Shown here piece by piece: positions 24,116-35,600 of a DNA stretch of 64,000 nt (its first letter is position 1; each line of letters opens with the position of its first letter). Origin of the DNA: Volvox africanus (lineage: Eukaryota; Chlorophyta; Chlorophyceae; Chlamydomonadales; Volvocaceae). A model generated the notes under the pieces. That model was not told the origin of the DNA, did not search any database, and worked only from the letters and a program-made list of their open reading frames with translations. Position numbers and translations under genes: made by a program. The stretch covers positions 933,001-997,000 of the forward strand of contig BSDZ01000027.1 in the NCBI GenBank assembly GCA_030268105.1. Direction: 5' to 3'.

Positions 24116-24281
24116 TCCAGCCGGTGATGCTTGCCCAATGCGTGAAATTCGACGGGTTAAATACCCAGAGAAAGTCACCTTCCTCTGGTGCCTCCGGAAT
24201 TATGTACGGCAGTTCAGCTACTCCCGTAACTGACATTAATCCGATTTCCTCCGAGGTATCCGCGTCAGGCCAGCCTTGGTT
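24116..24281 (-). CDS. Possible internal exon, unrecognised
   Basis: Minus strand: a good acceptor (CTCCTCGCAG, AG at 24283-24282) and a donor-like GTAAGA (from 24115) bound a frame reading NQGWPDADTSEEIGL..., GVAELPYIIPEAPEEGDFLWV and NPSNFTHWASITGW. Trp/Pro-rich and acidic. It lies 0.8 kb downstream (minus sense) of the SRCR-like exon and could belong to the same gene. No family is recognised. Confidence 0.3.
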
Positions 24282-24294
24282 CTGCGAGGAGTAA

Positions 24295-24343
24295 TACGCG
24301 TATGCGTGTGTATATGTGGTGCATATCCACACGCATACGCGTA
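24295..24343. repeat. 16-bp perfect inverted repeat (hairpin)
   Basis: TACGCGTATGCGTGTG (24295-24310) and CACACGCATACGCGTA (24328-24343) are exact inverse complements with a 17-bp loop. It has alternating purine-pyrimidine character. Confidence 0.85.
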
Positions 24344-24689
24344 CGTGCACATCCGTAGATCCATATTTGTTATACTTTTCATATGCAATTAAATTTATGA
24401 AATCAAATTAAAAATTAAATTATATATTAAATGTGTCAAAGTGATGGATTCACGCACACCTGTTCACGTGAACGTACCCGAAGGTAATTCAGGTAATGTG
24501 CTGCTAGATGCCATATCCCCATTTATGTGAAGCTGGAAACGATGACGTGCCTAGTACGGTGGCATGCAAGCACGGACCCACGCCGAAGGATAAACGGATG
24601 AGGATCCCCGCACTCATGTAACGGTTAGGCATGAATGGCTTCTCGTTTTTAAACCCATTCCCTTCGGACACAACGCCCGCAGGCAGGGG

Positions 24690-24812
24690 CACACTTGCAT
24701 CTGTGGATATATGTAGCATCCTGGGGTATCTACGGGTAGTGTCAAAGGATCCTGGACCACAGATGGTCATCCTTCCGATCGGGCCTTTGTTGGCCGACAC
24801 AACAGAGATACA
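24690..24812 (-). mobile_element. LINE internal fragment
   Basis: Minus-strand sequence is closely similar to 14763-14880 of the long LINE (TGTTGTATCTCTGTTGTGTC, GGCCCGATCGGAAGGATGACC, CCAGGATCCTTTGACACT). Its 5' end coincides with that of the 7.7-kb fragment. Confidence 0.7.
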
Positions 24813-25049
24813 ACAATATACCTATCTATCTACCTATCTACTATTCATCTGTCTGGAACTATACTAAACTCACTTTTTTCCACAACCGGTCAACACGCCT
24901 GTACGTGTCTGAAATCCAATGATGTATATGGCCGTATGTATGCTTGGCACTCACATGGACTAACCAATCGAGAACAATCAACCAACAACGACATGTGATA
25001 ACTGAGTGACGAACGCAACGACTAACAGCTACCTATATACTCTCCGTAC

Positions 25050-25276
25050 CTGATTGCACGCGATATGGGCCAGGGTGTCCTGCAGCGTTTCGTCCTTCAG
25101 TTTGTTTGCCGCACACAGGGGGGCCCAGACCTGCTGGTCGTCCTCTGTATTTACTAAGACCTCCACGCGTGACCCTGTACCGCAGGTACTGCGCCTTTTG
25201 GTGCACAGGTTTCCTTCAGCATAGAGGATGTTGATTGCTGGGCTGCCAATGGGCGATTCTGTGGGTATGTCAATGT
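25050..25276 (-). CDS. SRCR-like domain exon
   Basis: Minus strand: acceptor TGTACAG (AG at 25278-25277), donor GTACGG (from 25049), 227 nt, entering in phase 1 and leaving in phase 0. The frame reads AINILYAEG..., SRVEVLVNTEDDQQVWAPLC and LAHIACNQV. This fits the scavenger-receptor cysteine-rich pattern (xVRL..G....GRVEV....WG.VC.....A...C..LG). Algae of this group carry many SRCR and C-type-lectin proteins, usually secreted or membrane-anchored. Cysteines seen: LC-TKRRSTC, APLC, IAC. Neighbouring exons were not identified, so the gene is partial. Confidence 0.55.
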
Positions 25277-28200
25277 CTGTACACGCAATAACAAATGACA
25301 ACACATACACCACTAGTTAGGTCACTTAGACAAGAAGTACGCACGTATGTGCTGAAGAGATAAAGATGTAAAAAACATTCAGCCAGGGTGCTGGTCAGGA
25401 AAGCAGAGAGAGGAGGGCAACAAGCAGGCGGGCGGGAAGGGAGAGGAACATGCCGGGAGGCATTCAGTCAGGCAAGGATGAGGCAGGGACGGGAGGTAGG
25501 TAGGATGACGGCCGAGATGGAGCGAGCGGTAGGAACGCGGCAGAGGCAGGTAAATCCGGCGGTTAAGGCAGAACCCGTGGCATAGTGCCCCGTGGGATGC
25601 GGACAGACTTAATCGAGACCAGGGGCCAGGGGTGTTCCAAGCAAGTGAAAGCGCTGAGAAACAGGCACAACTGATCACGAGACATAAGCTGAGGGGTGAA
25701 TATGCATCGGTTCATCGCCACAGCAATCACATGGCACTCACGGGATAATGATCTGATGCACCGACGGAGCCGCGCTGTATGATGACTATCGGGAAACTAG
25801 AAGCACGCCCACGTGGTTATTTGCAACTTACGATGGCCTTTGAACTTTGAACGCATCAGCACCCGAAGAGATGCGCCTGAATAGATATCGGCAGGCAATG
25901 AAAAGGGAATAACGGAAGACAAAGTTTGCTAATAAGTGACGTTGGGTGGCATCGTGCTTTCCGCCTGACTATCTGCACGTTTAAGTGCATCACAAATGTG
26001 CATCAATCACATATAGATTTTACTAATATAGATGGTACTATTGTGTGCGTGTCGATGAATTGTGGAGCGGGTCTTGGCCTTATGGTTTCGAGGACATAAT
26101 TAGACTTTGCAGCACGCTTAGATAAGCTACGGAACAGCAACATACGAATGAATATGACGACAAAATTCCGTAAAACAAAAAAGAAAACACTAGCCAAGAA
26201 AAGCAAGATGAGAGAATCGACAGCGCGCGCGGTTCTATATACAAGGTTGACTAAAGGAGCTTTGGTAGCTGCGGTCCACGGAAATCAATATCGTTATGAA
26301 TTACCGTTGCAAGTCAGCAAGAGGCATGCAAGCATCGCAAAGCGAACGCATCCAACTTCAGACGATCTTCCGCGACTGCTCTTCATTACCGCCATGACGA
26401 CAGGATTGTGTTGTCCCTTGATTATATTTCGAGTGAAAATCGAGCAATTGTTGTGAACTGAGAGGGACGAGAAGTATTCTACCTGCGCAGGCCTCTATCT
26501 GTGGTCAACAGGCCATGGCAGTCGTCGGACAGCTGACTTTCCTGGATGATTGTATTGTGCAACAATCTATTTGTAAGAAATTCCTTGAAGTGATAAGAGA
26601 CAAAACATGCCATGTTTTCCACAATGCACTCCGCCCGTGGTTGTTGTACATGCGTGATATTTAAAACTGTCGCAGCTCAGTGGGTGTCACTCTCCTAACT
26701 TCTCCTCAATTCGTGAATTATTTTAAAACTAATACGAATTTGTAATGCACTCATCCTGTCTTTGCCTTACTGGGCATTTCCAAGCAGCCGTTCCCAAGTC
26801 TTCTAACCCCAACTTTTTTGAAATATCTTATACTAGTTCGTATAAATTACAATTAACTATAGCGCATATAAATTCACGTGATACTAATGAAATGGCAATG
26901 ATAGCAAGTCCCGGTAAGTAGACAGCGACCTGTTCCTCTGTTAGGACCTGTTCCTCTGCTATTCCTAACCTATTATCCCAACTTTACTCCTAAAACCCCG
27001 ACCCCAGTACGGGAGTCGGCAACCTAACGGTGGAGAGTTTGGCACCACATGTCTACAATTGTACTCTTGAGGTAAGCCAGCAACGAAGAGCATTCAATGC
27101 ATTGCGCCAAAGGATAGATGGGCTGGCATTTGAACTATCTGCTATCATGGCTGTGGAATAAACATGACGTATATGTGGCATACGGTATCGTGCTTCATTA
27201 CGTAACGAAATCCGTCCCCCAAGCACCACACCATATGCCAATCTTTTAGGGAGCACCATCTCCAATCGGGGAAACCCGTCCGTGGGGGTCCTTGGCTCCT
27301 GTCAGTTTGGGATCCTCCGAGTCTTAAACCATGACCAAGCAGGTGGCCCTGGCCGGCCAACTGTCCCTACTTCGATCGTCGCACCGGTCTTCGCTTATCA
27401 CGAAGATGACAGCAGGACGCATCTCAGATGGAAACTGTACCACTACATGCAGCCTGGCTACACAAACAATAGGAGAGATTGAGATCATCATTTCAGACAT
27501 GATGATCCAGACGTGATGCTCAGCAGCGCCTCAAAAGTCACTCTCGACTGCCGAATCGTGGCAGTGGGGATCTGGAGAAAGGCCTCTTTCCGTGTTGCTG
27601 CTCATTACAGGAAGGTCGGCCTTCATGTTCGCGAACTGCCAGACACATCTCGCACCGTAAATGCCCAACACTACATATGCCTATCGATTTGACCGATCGG
27701 TCCTCGTTTAAGGCAACCAAAGTATTGCTCTTGGAGCATAAAAATGGTGAATGAAAACCTTACTTCATTAGTTACTTGTGAACACCCTGTCACCTCAATG
27801 CTCGCGGTGACTGAAGGGACAGTGGGACAAGAGCAGAAGGGGACTCGTAGCCCCTGGATTATTCAGCAGGGCACATTGCATTTGCAATTCGCAAAGCAAT
27901 TAATAAAACCCTTGGATTTAAATAAAAAGTCACACACATATATGTGCATGTAATATAACAACCCATTCAGCTGTGACCCCGGCTTCCTCAATGGCCCTTC
28001 CTCAAAACTTGCATCAAGACTCCGCGCCTACCATAATCATACCTGCATCTGCCTAACCAAAGGACGCACGCATATGGCTATACTGACCCTTGGTTTTCTG
28101 GTGAGCAGTTTCGCCGTCCAGATACCCTCAAAAACCTACAACAAGACGATGCATCAGCCACATCAGTCATTCACTCCGTGTGCCACACAGCCACATCGAC

Positions 28201-28752
28201 CGCCAGAAAGAAAAATTAAACGAGTGCTGAACCTTCCCGGTCTACGCGGTTTGTTTCTATTACCGTGATCACGACCATAACAATTCCACGTGTGCCTGTT
28301 ATCGACTTCACAAACCTGGTCCACAAATGCCGCATGCGGCAACAAAACAGCGTTTGTGTGTACGTCGTCCTTATGTACAGTAGAGATGGTGAATAGACGG
28401 AAACGTACGAATACGGACGTCAATATTGTTGTATCATGCTCTAAGAGCTCGCGAGTTAAAGTCAGGAGTAGAGATTCTAATCATTATCATGACACTACAA
28501 ATATGATACCATCTGGGCATATGCATGTGTGTCGGGGTGGAGTCCTCCAATGACAGTTGCCACCAGAAGGCCGGTCCCTCCACAGCCCCTCCAAAGCTAA
28601 TATAGGCCGACAACTCCACCACGCTTAGTTACCCGGCCGAAGAGCCCCAACGAAAGGCCACTGAACCCATCGCTTTAATATCCGACCTTCCCTGGACCTT
28701 CCCAGCATCCCTGAGTTGCCCCGCCAGGCCTTCGTGTCGTTAAGCTCACCGA
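25277..28752. other. Intergenic stretch
   Basis: No gene is recognised. 25380-25620 is purine-rich on the plus strand (GGGAGG/GCAGG tracts). 26700-26900 is AT-rich. Short ORFs such as 26148-26456 (+) and 27053-27265 (-) show no family signature. Confidence 0.5.
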
Positions 28753-30115
28753 TCATGCCTTGCCTTGCTTGGCATCCCCTTCCATCCTGCGACTGATTCG
28801 CTTGAAAATGTCCCGGTACTTGATTTTGATGAAATCCGGGATGGGCAGGAGCAGCGCAGGTGCAAAGCCCAGGATAGTCAGCAGGAGCTTCAGCTCCCGA
28901 CCCTCCAGCACGCCGTTCTTATCCCCATCGATGAAACCCAGGAGAGCCTCCGCGAGGAGCTGGGGGTTTGTCGGGATAAAACACAACCATCACAGGCACA
29001 ACCATGGACAAGCTCATCTTGCTAAAATATACACTCACAAGTGGCGTGTTTAATTTAACTAGCGTGCAGATGGGGCTTTGGGATTTCAGGCACAACCGTG
29101 GACTGGAGGCTGTGTGCTGTACGGCATAACTGACGGCCTGGGCGGCTTTGAAAGAAGGTGCATTCACCGAACGCCCATATGCAACGCGGCTAGGGATACA
29201 AAATCTGCCGTAGTAGCGTGTCGAAAAACTATCGCAGGTTGGCTGGACATAGTGGGACTGTGGCGCAGACAGGCCAAGGCGTGGCAAAGGCACAGCGCAG
29301 ACAGACGCAGTTGAAAAAGATCTACTGGTATGTATGGCTCGGAAAAAAAGAAAATATTTTCAGTGGTCCACTGGTCCTGGTGGGCCCTTTTTGTTTTGCC
29401 CTGCTTGTGGACCCACACGGCGATTTGGCCAAACAGTCCCACACCTCTACACACGCGATGGAGCCGTGGCCGCCTACCAAGGGGTTCCGCTTGACCCGGT
29501 CGCCAGTCACGGCCAGGTATAGAGCTAGGAATTCAGTTCGTGACAACGTGCCGCTTGCGTCCTTGTCCGCCCTCTTGAAGTAGGGCTCGAGATCCTCGGT
29601 TGTGTAAGTGCGCTGAGGTATGTTTGTTATCTTTTCAAACGTTTCAGAAACCTCGGGGGAGTTGAAGATGCGCTCGCATTCCTGCCGGTGGGGACAGAGG
29701 CATGGCGGAAGGTGTGCGAATAGTGCAGGGACACTGCATGAGCATGTTGGAGGTTTGCATGAACATGAATTTGGATCACTTGGGAAGCTAGCGTCCAGTA
29801 AGATATGTAGCGAAACAGGGCTTCATCAGAATGTTTCGCCCATCGCCGTACATCGCCTTCCATTTACAGACCACAGTATGTTGTAATACCTCTTCCCGTT
29901 CTGCAGCTGACAATTGATGCCACCACATATGAGGCGACAAGCCAGCCAGCTCTGAGTTTCCATCCAGATGGCATCCTCGGTGGCACAGAGAGCTCAGGTC
30001 GTGAAATGGGTTACCTTGAGGGACATCGTGCCATTCCGATCCTTATCATACTTGTCCCAAGCACTGGATGCTTTTGCCAACATGAAGATGAAGTCGGTAC
30101 CAGACGGTTGGCGTC
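28753..30115 (-). CDS. EF-hand calcium-binding protein, 5' end not found
   Basis: Minus-strand exons with matching phases: 30115-30015, 29949-29890 (tentative), 29681-29496 and 28959-28753 (terminal, stop at 28753-28755). Three calcium-loop motifs are visible: DKDRNGTMSLK, ending at an exon border; DKDASGTLSRTE, followed by FLALYLAVTG; and DGDKNGVLEGRE, followed by LKLLLTILG. The last two have acidic residues at positions 1, 3 and 12 and Gly at 6. The C-terminus is basic (IKIKYRDIFKRISRRM). Position 12 of the first loop falls at the splice junction; with the tentative second exon it would be Leu rather than Glu, so that join may be wrong. Likely a soluble Ca2+ sensor. The first exon(s) upstream of 30115 were not found. 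Confidence 0.7.
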
Positions 30116-32410
30116 CTGCCGCTCGACATATCACGACTGAAACGACGGGGACCCCATTTCGTCCTGATGAAAGTGCTGTATCTGGAAAAGGACAGGCTTT
30201 TACAAAGTCGGTATTTATCCTTTTGATATATGTACGAGTTCTGAAGGTCCACGAGGGTCCACGAGTGTAGAAAAGAGCTGTTGATGCAACTGATGCTTGA
30301 AGTAAGGAAACCATTTTAGGATCTGGCAGCCAGGAAGGCTAAACTTGGATATCACACGAGGTTGGATTAACGGGGACAGGACTATACTCTCCGAGCGAGC
30401 TTTTCTTACGAAAAGATACAAAAACAAGCCTTATCTTCAAAGGACTGAACTTAAGGGTGCATACAAACATAGCTGGTTTTCTGTAGAGCAGCAGTTTGAC
30501 CGTACGGAAATCACAGCCGTTAGCCTGTTAGGGGTAAGGCGTGCTCAATCGCGATTGCCCGAAATGCATTATAATATAAGTTCTTCGGTAGCGTAGTCCT
30601 TATTGCATCAGGACATTGAATAAAAGCGGCCTTGCAAAGAGAGCGAGGGCAATCAAGAGCTAGGTGGATGGCAGGTTACAAAGGGCTGGCAAATGCGGTG
30701 CATCCGAGCATTCGGATCACCGCACGGCGCGCCCGGCACGTGTGTTTATGTGTGTGTACATCACCCTAACAATCTACCTACATTCACCTGTCCTCAACCA
30801 GGCAGGGGGATGGATAGGTACGTATACCGATAGTGTACGCTCTGTTACACCGGTAAAAAATATAAGCTTTTTAAAGTGCATTCATAGATGAAATGACATG
30901 AGTGTCCTTGCATAGCAACCTTTGCATGATTAAACCATTCACAGGACATTCCATACGCCATTTCAGCTACGAAAGACTTAGGAAATGGTAAAACACGATA
31001 GCAGGAAGTACTCAGAGCCCGCCCTGCAACCTTTGTATCACGCACATGACTTACCCCCTCCAGGACATATATGTAAGTGTACCCATATTAACCCGCAAGG
31101 CCTCCATTACCTTAAATCCAAGGCTGTTGTGAAATTTCAGGGCGAGTGCGTTTGATGGCGGGGGCCAACTACGGCAACATCATATACATTCGTTTTTTGC
31201 AGATGCATCGATCGTGATGGGGATCAGGACAATTCAGTGCACTTCGTAGTTCCATATTGAGACGATCCCGCATCGCCAACCATACTTGTACGTACAACAC
31301 GGACGATATTGGGCTGTCAGATACGCACACGCAGCGCATGGCGGGGCCACGCGCATGTGTAGGTATGTAGTGTGTGTGGGTTTAGAACTGTTGAGAAATA
31401 TGAAATAACAATGCTGCTGTGATTTGTGGCTGCGATGCATTAATGGTGGCGGCTTGATGTCCTGTCCCGAAAGTTACCGTATTGCCGTATTGCGTAGGCG
31501 CTCGCAGTACATCGAGGTACGCAGGCTGTTGATGTATATAATACGAGTTATTTGCTAATGAGACCACATCTTGGGGGTTGTATTGGAGTGGAAGCATCAC
31601 CTGGAGTGGAAGCATAACCTTCTCAATGAGTGGATTTCAAAAAGCACCGACCGCCTCATAGGATTTTGTAATTTCACAAGCGGAATGAATGGATGGGATG
31701 CTGCTTTTTATAATTCGCAAAGTTTTTCCTAAACGCTGCTGCGCTGCGACTTGCGCTTTTACAGACACAGAAAATACATTAAAAAGCCGCGCTTACCAAC
31801 TTATATAGGTGTAAAGGCGTGTATCAGAAGATGTTCGCAGTTCAGTCCTTCTCTCCAAGCAATTGCGCAGCAATCTTCCAACCAGGGCGAAATCAGCTGG
31901 CACGAATCGTCCCACTACTTAATGCAATCACATGAACATTGCATCTGTGTAAAAAGTGGATGGACGGATAAACGAATGCTCATTAGTCTGCTGGTACTAC
32001 CCAAATCAAGCCTTGGCTGCTTGCGCAACAGACGGGCGTTGCTTACTCGTATGATTCAAAATGTCTCCCGAGTCTCCCATCATCAGATGATGCGACGGAT
32101 GACTGTGTAGCTAGCAACACAATTAGCTCGCAATTACATTGAAACCCAGCTCGAACATTGACCTCTATGACAATTCCGAAAGAATTGCAGAGAAGTCGAT
32201 TTCCGGTGACGAGGAGTGGAGTGAATTTGTTTTACAACTGTTGCGTGCGTTCGCTTACACCACTTTAGCGGCAGTCGCTTCTGCCTCGTTATGAAATTTA
32301 ATTTTGTTCAAAATGAAATTGTATTGGCACATATATGGCTTGCAGAAAAATCTGGGTCGCGGGGTTACCGTTCGACATTCCGTTTGTGCCGCGTGCAAGC
32401 TCTCGGTGTG
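30116..32410. other. Intergenic stretch left of the inverted duplication
   Basis: It should hold the missing 5' exon(s) of the EF-hand gene, but I cannot pick them out. 31382-31615 (-) is open and Gln/Ala-rich without family features. Otherwise nothing is seen. Confidence 0.45.
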
Positions 32411-32606
32411 AGCTCATTCGTAATCCTTACAGCACGTCCCATGTGTACCTCTGAGAGTACCGGACAGGTAACGAGTGGGCACGTACGGCAAGTTATGTAA
32501 GACTGGTGGAAATCGAGCTAGCTAATAATAAGCTACTTAAGGGCACCTTTCATAGTCTTTAAGGTTGCAGAAGAACTACATGCCAGCCCCCTAGCGTAAA
32601 ACAAGT

Positions 32607-35600
32607 ATGACCTTCAATATCAGCCCACGAGGGCGACAGCAGCAGCTAATAGTGCTGTCGCTTGCTCTGTTGATTTCCTCTGCTGTCTCCATCGACTCTT
32701 TCGTCAGTTACGAAACAGTCACAGACAAAATAAGTGGCCGGCAGGGACATGTGCCCATCAAGAAAAGCTCGCGTCGCCATCTGAATGCCGTCACAACATG
32801 CGGGGCCTTCGTGGCCTGTCCAAGTGCTGACGTTGCTGCGAAGGTATATCATTTATAAAACTGTTTTGTTGTTAAAATTTAACTTCATGCATTAAATGTC
32901 CGGGTATTTCTTCTACGATGACATCTACACGTATTTGTCGCGCAGATGATTTTGGGCAACAACCCCAATCTAACGATCAGCAACGCAGTGTTTACCAAGG
33001 GCGCATGCTCATCAGCTCTGGCCCAATGGGGCATCGTTCAGAACACCAGCTGGGCACCTGGCCATGTCATGACGTCGTGGTTTCCGCGAGGTAAGACTCG
33101 TATTCAGAAGCCTCATAAATTTATATGACATTGATTTATAATTTTAAATGATCTTGTATAACTGTGTCTCTCAATGTCCACGTATCACACTTTAGAAACG
33201 TGCGGAAGCACAGCAGCTGCTGCAGGGTTTTAATTTCTCGACTGCATTGAATGTGATAATGTTTTGAAATAAGGCTTGATGTGTTCTATACCCAATTATT
33301 TATGGGTTAGACGAGGATGATGCGACGGACAACTGCTGCAGGCTTTAGCAATTAGCAACGCGCTGCATAATTACCATTGCTCGCCATTCGAAGAGATTCA
33401 AGGGAAAGGATGCAAAACTACGATACAGGAAAATAATGTGTCCTTTAGTACACTCGTTTTACAGAATAAACCGCGCCAACGGTATTATATCCACGGTCAT
33501 GAACGCATGACGAATGGAAACATCTAACCACATTTGCAATACTGCGCCATCTTCATAATATAGTCCTTCAACCCTGCTAAAGGTACACCAGCTAAAGGTT
33601 TGTTTATGTTTCCATCGTATATCGTACTGTACCATGTCGTACACAGGAGCACTGGTTCTCAGCTCGGGTGATGCTGCAGCGGGCAATTGTGCGGTGAACA
33701 CCCTGGACTATTACACCGGGGTTGGGGGTGGTGGCGGCGACGCCAACCTCAACGCCCTCATTCCAGCATACACCACTTACGACGCCGTGGCTCTGGAGTT
33801 CACGGTGACGGCCCTGGCGGATGGCCTGTTGGTCTTCAAGTACGCCTTTGGAAGGTGCGCGCTCCAGCCAGTGACGGCCAGGAAGGGAATGGGAGAGGTT
33901 GGGAAGAGGGTCAGGAAAGGCCAAGAAGAGACCCGTGAACCTGCTCGCTGATTATTGAACCCAAACTCTGGAATTTGTTCGCGCCTGTGTTTTCTCTTTT
34001 CCTTCCAAGCCCCCTTTCCTACCATATCATTCCCTTCAGTACACATTGCATACATGAAAATACCTTTCGTCGATCGCTGTGTCACGGCAAAGCGTTTGGG
34101 AAATGAGTGCGCAGCGATAGGGAAGTAAAAAGGTTTGAGAAAGGGTATTCAACAACCACCTAAATGCCGTAGTATTGTCATCATCAATGTTGAACATGCG
34201 TGCTCCTACCCCATCCCGTACAACCTACAGCGATGAGTACACCGAATGGGTCGGTACGGCCTACAATGACGTGTTCGGTTTCTTCATCGCTCCGGTAAAC
34301 CAGCCCATCACCTCGGGCCACAACGTCGCAGTCGTCAAAGGGACAGCGGATACCCAGGCAAGTAGATTGTGTGTGTATGTGTGTGTCGACCGAGTATACG
34401 TCAAAACGTACGTAACAAAAACAGTACACGTCTGCATAGTACACGTCTGTAGCCGTTACGCCATTCTTTCTTCCTTGCCTTTCACTTTGCATTCGGTCCC
34501 TCATGCCTACGCCACACGCACGCAGGTGTCCATTAACAACGTGAACGGTAACTTAAACTCCAATCTTTGGACGAACAATCGGATCTACGAGGTGACCACC
34601 ACCCAGCCCATCGAGGTACGGACAGCAGGGATTGTAAAGCGCTATTTCCGTATCATCATCCCCGATGCTGCTTCCACAGATACCATGACGTGTGTCGCCG
34701 TGGGGTTTCCCAACCGTCCCCTGCCTTCCCTGAGCAGGCCGACGGTTACACCAACCTTCTCAACACTCAGGGCTTCCAGGTGACCGCCAACCAGCAGTAC
34801 CGCTTCAAGCTGGCCGTTGCAGATGCCGGGGACCAGGTGCGTGCCTCGACCCCTTCCCTCTCCTCCTCCCTCCCTCGCCCCATATGCACTGCTGCGTCCC
34901 TCTCCATCCTGCCCTTACGCATTCATGTCCGGCCCCCCCTCCCGGGCCCCCTCCCGCCCCTCTGCCCCCGTGCATGTTCGACAGATTCTGGACTCATGGG
35001 TTTGGATCGGCGGCGAGACCCTCCTGGTCGATCAGAAGCCGGTGGCAAACACCTCGGACCCGATCACCAGCTGCGTCACCAAGGTGAGATGTAGGGACGT
35101 GTGATGTAGGGAAGTACGACATCACGTTTCCATCACGACGTGTTCGCTCCCGAGTGTTCATTAGGGATGGTCGTATCAGATGTGCGCTGCTGCCGTACCC
35201 CTAACAGGTGGCTACCTTGAACGCGGGCGCCTCGTACGATCCTGACAAAGGTGAGACGGGTAGGGATGAAAGCGTGCCTGGTGCCATGGGTCGATTGGTC
35301 GTACATGAGCCCTTGTGTTGTACAAGGGGTCAAAACGGGCTCAGGAACCTACCCAAAGCTGCTTAAGCAGAAACTGTAAAGATGACGACTTGCTCAAGTA
35401 AAGGTGGGCTGACTTCCCCGCTCGACTTTCTCGACTCCTTAAATGTCCACCTGCCCACCTTTGGGTCCCTGATGCGGTGCAGGTGATGTGCTATCGTACG
35501 TCTGGGTGCTCAGCGCCAACTGCTACCCGTCCGTTACACTAACCGGAAAAACTGCCACGGTGAGATTATCAACATTTTGAACCCATGATCTTGGATTTTA

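Larger units (their letters stand above)
21486..24689. other. Gene-poor stretch
   Basis: Only short ORFs. Nothing is recognised apart from a possible exon at 24116-24281 (-) and a hairpin at 24295-24343. Simple repeats include CATCAT/CACCAT runs near 23490-23505. Confidence 0.5.
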
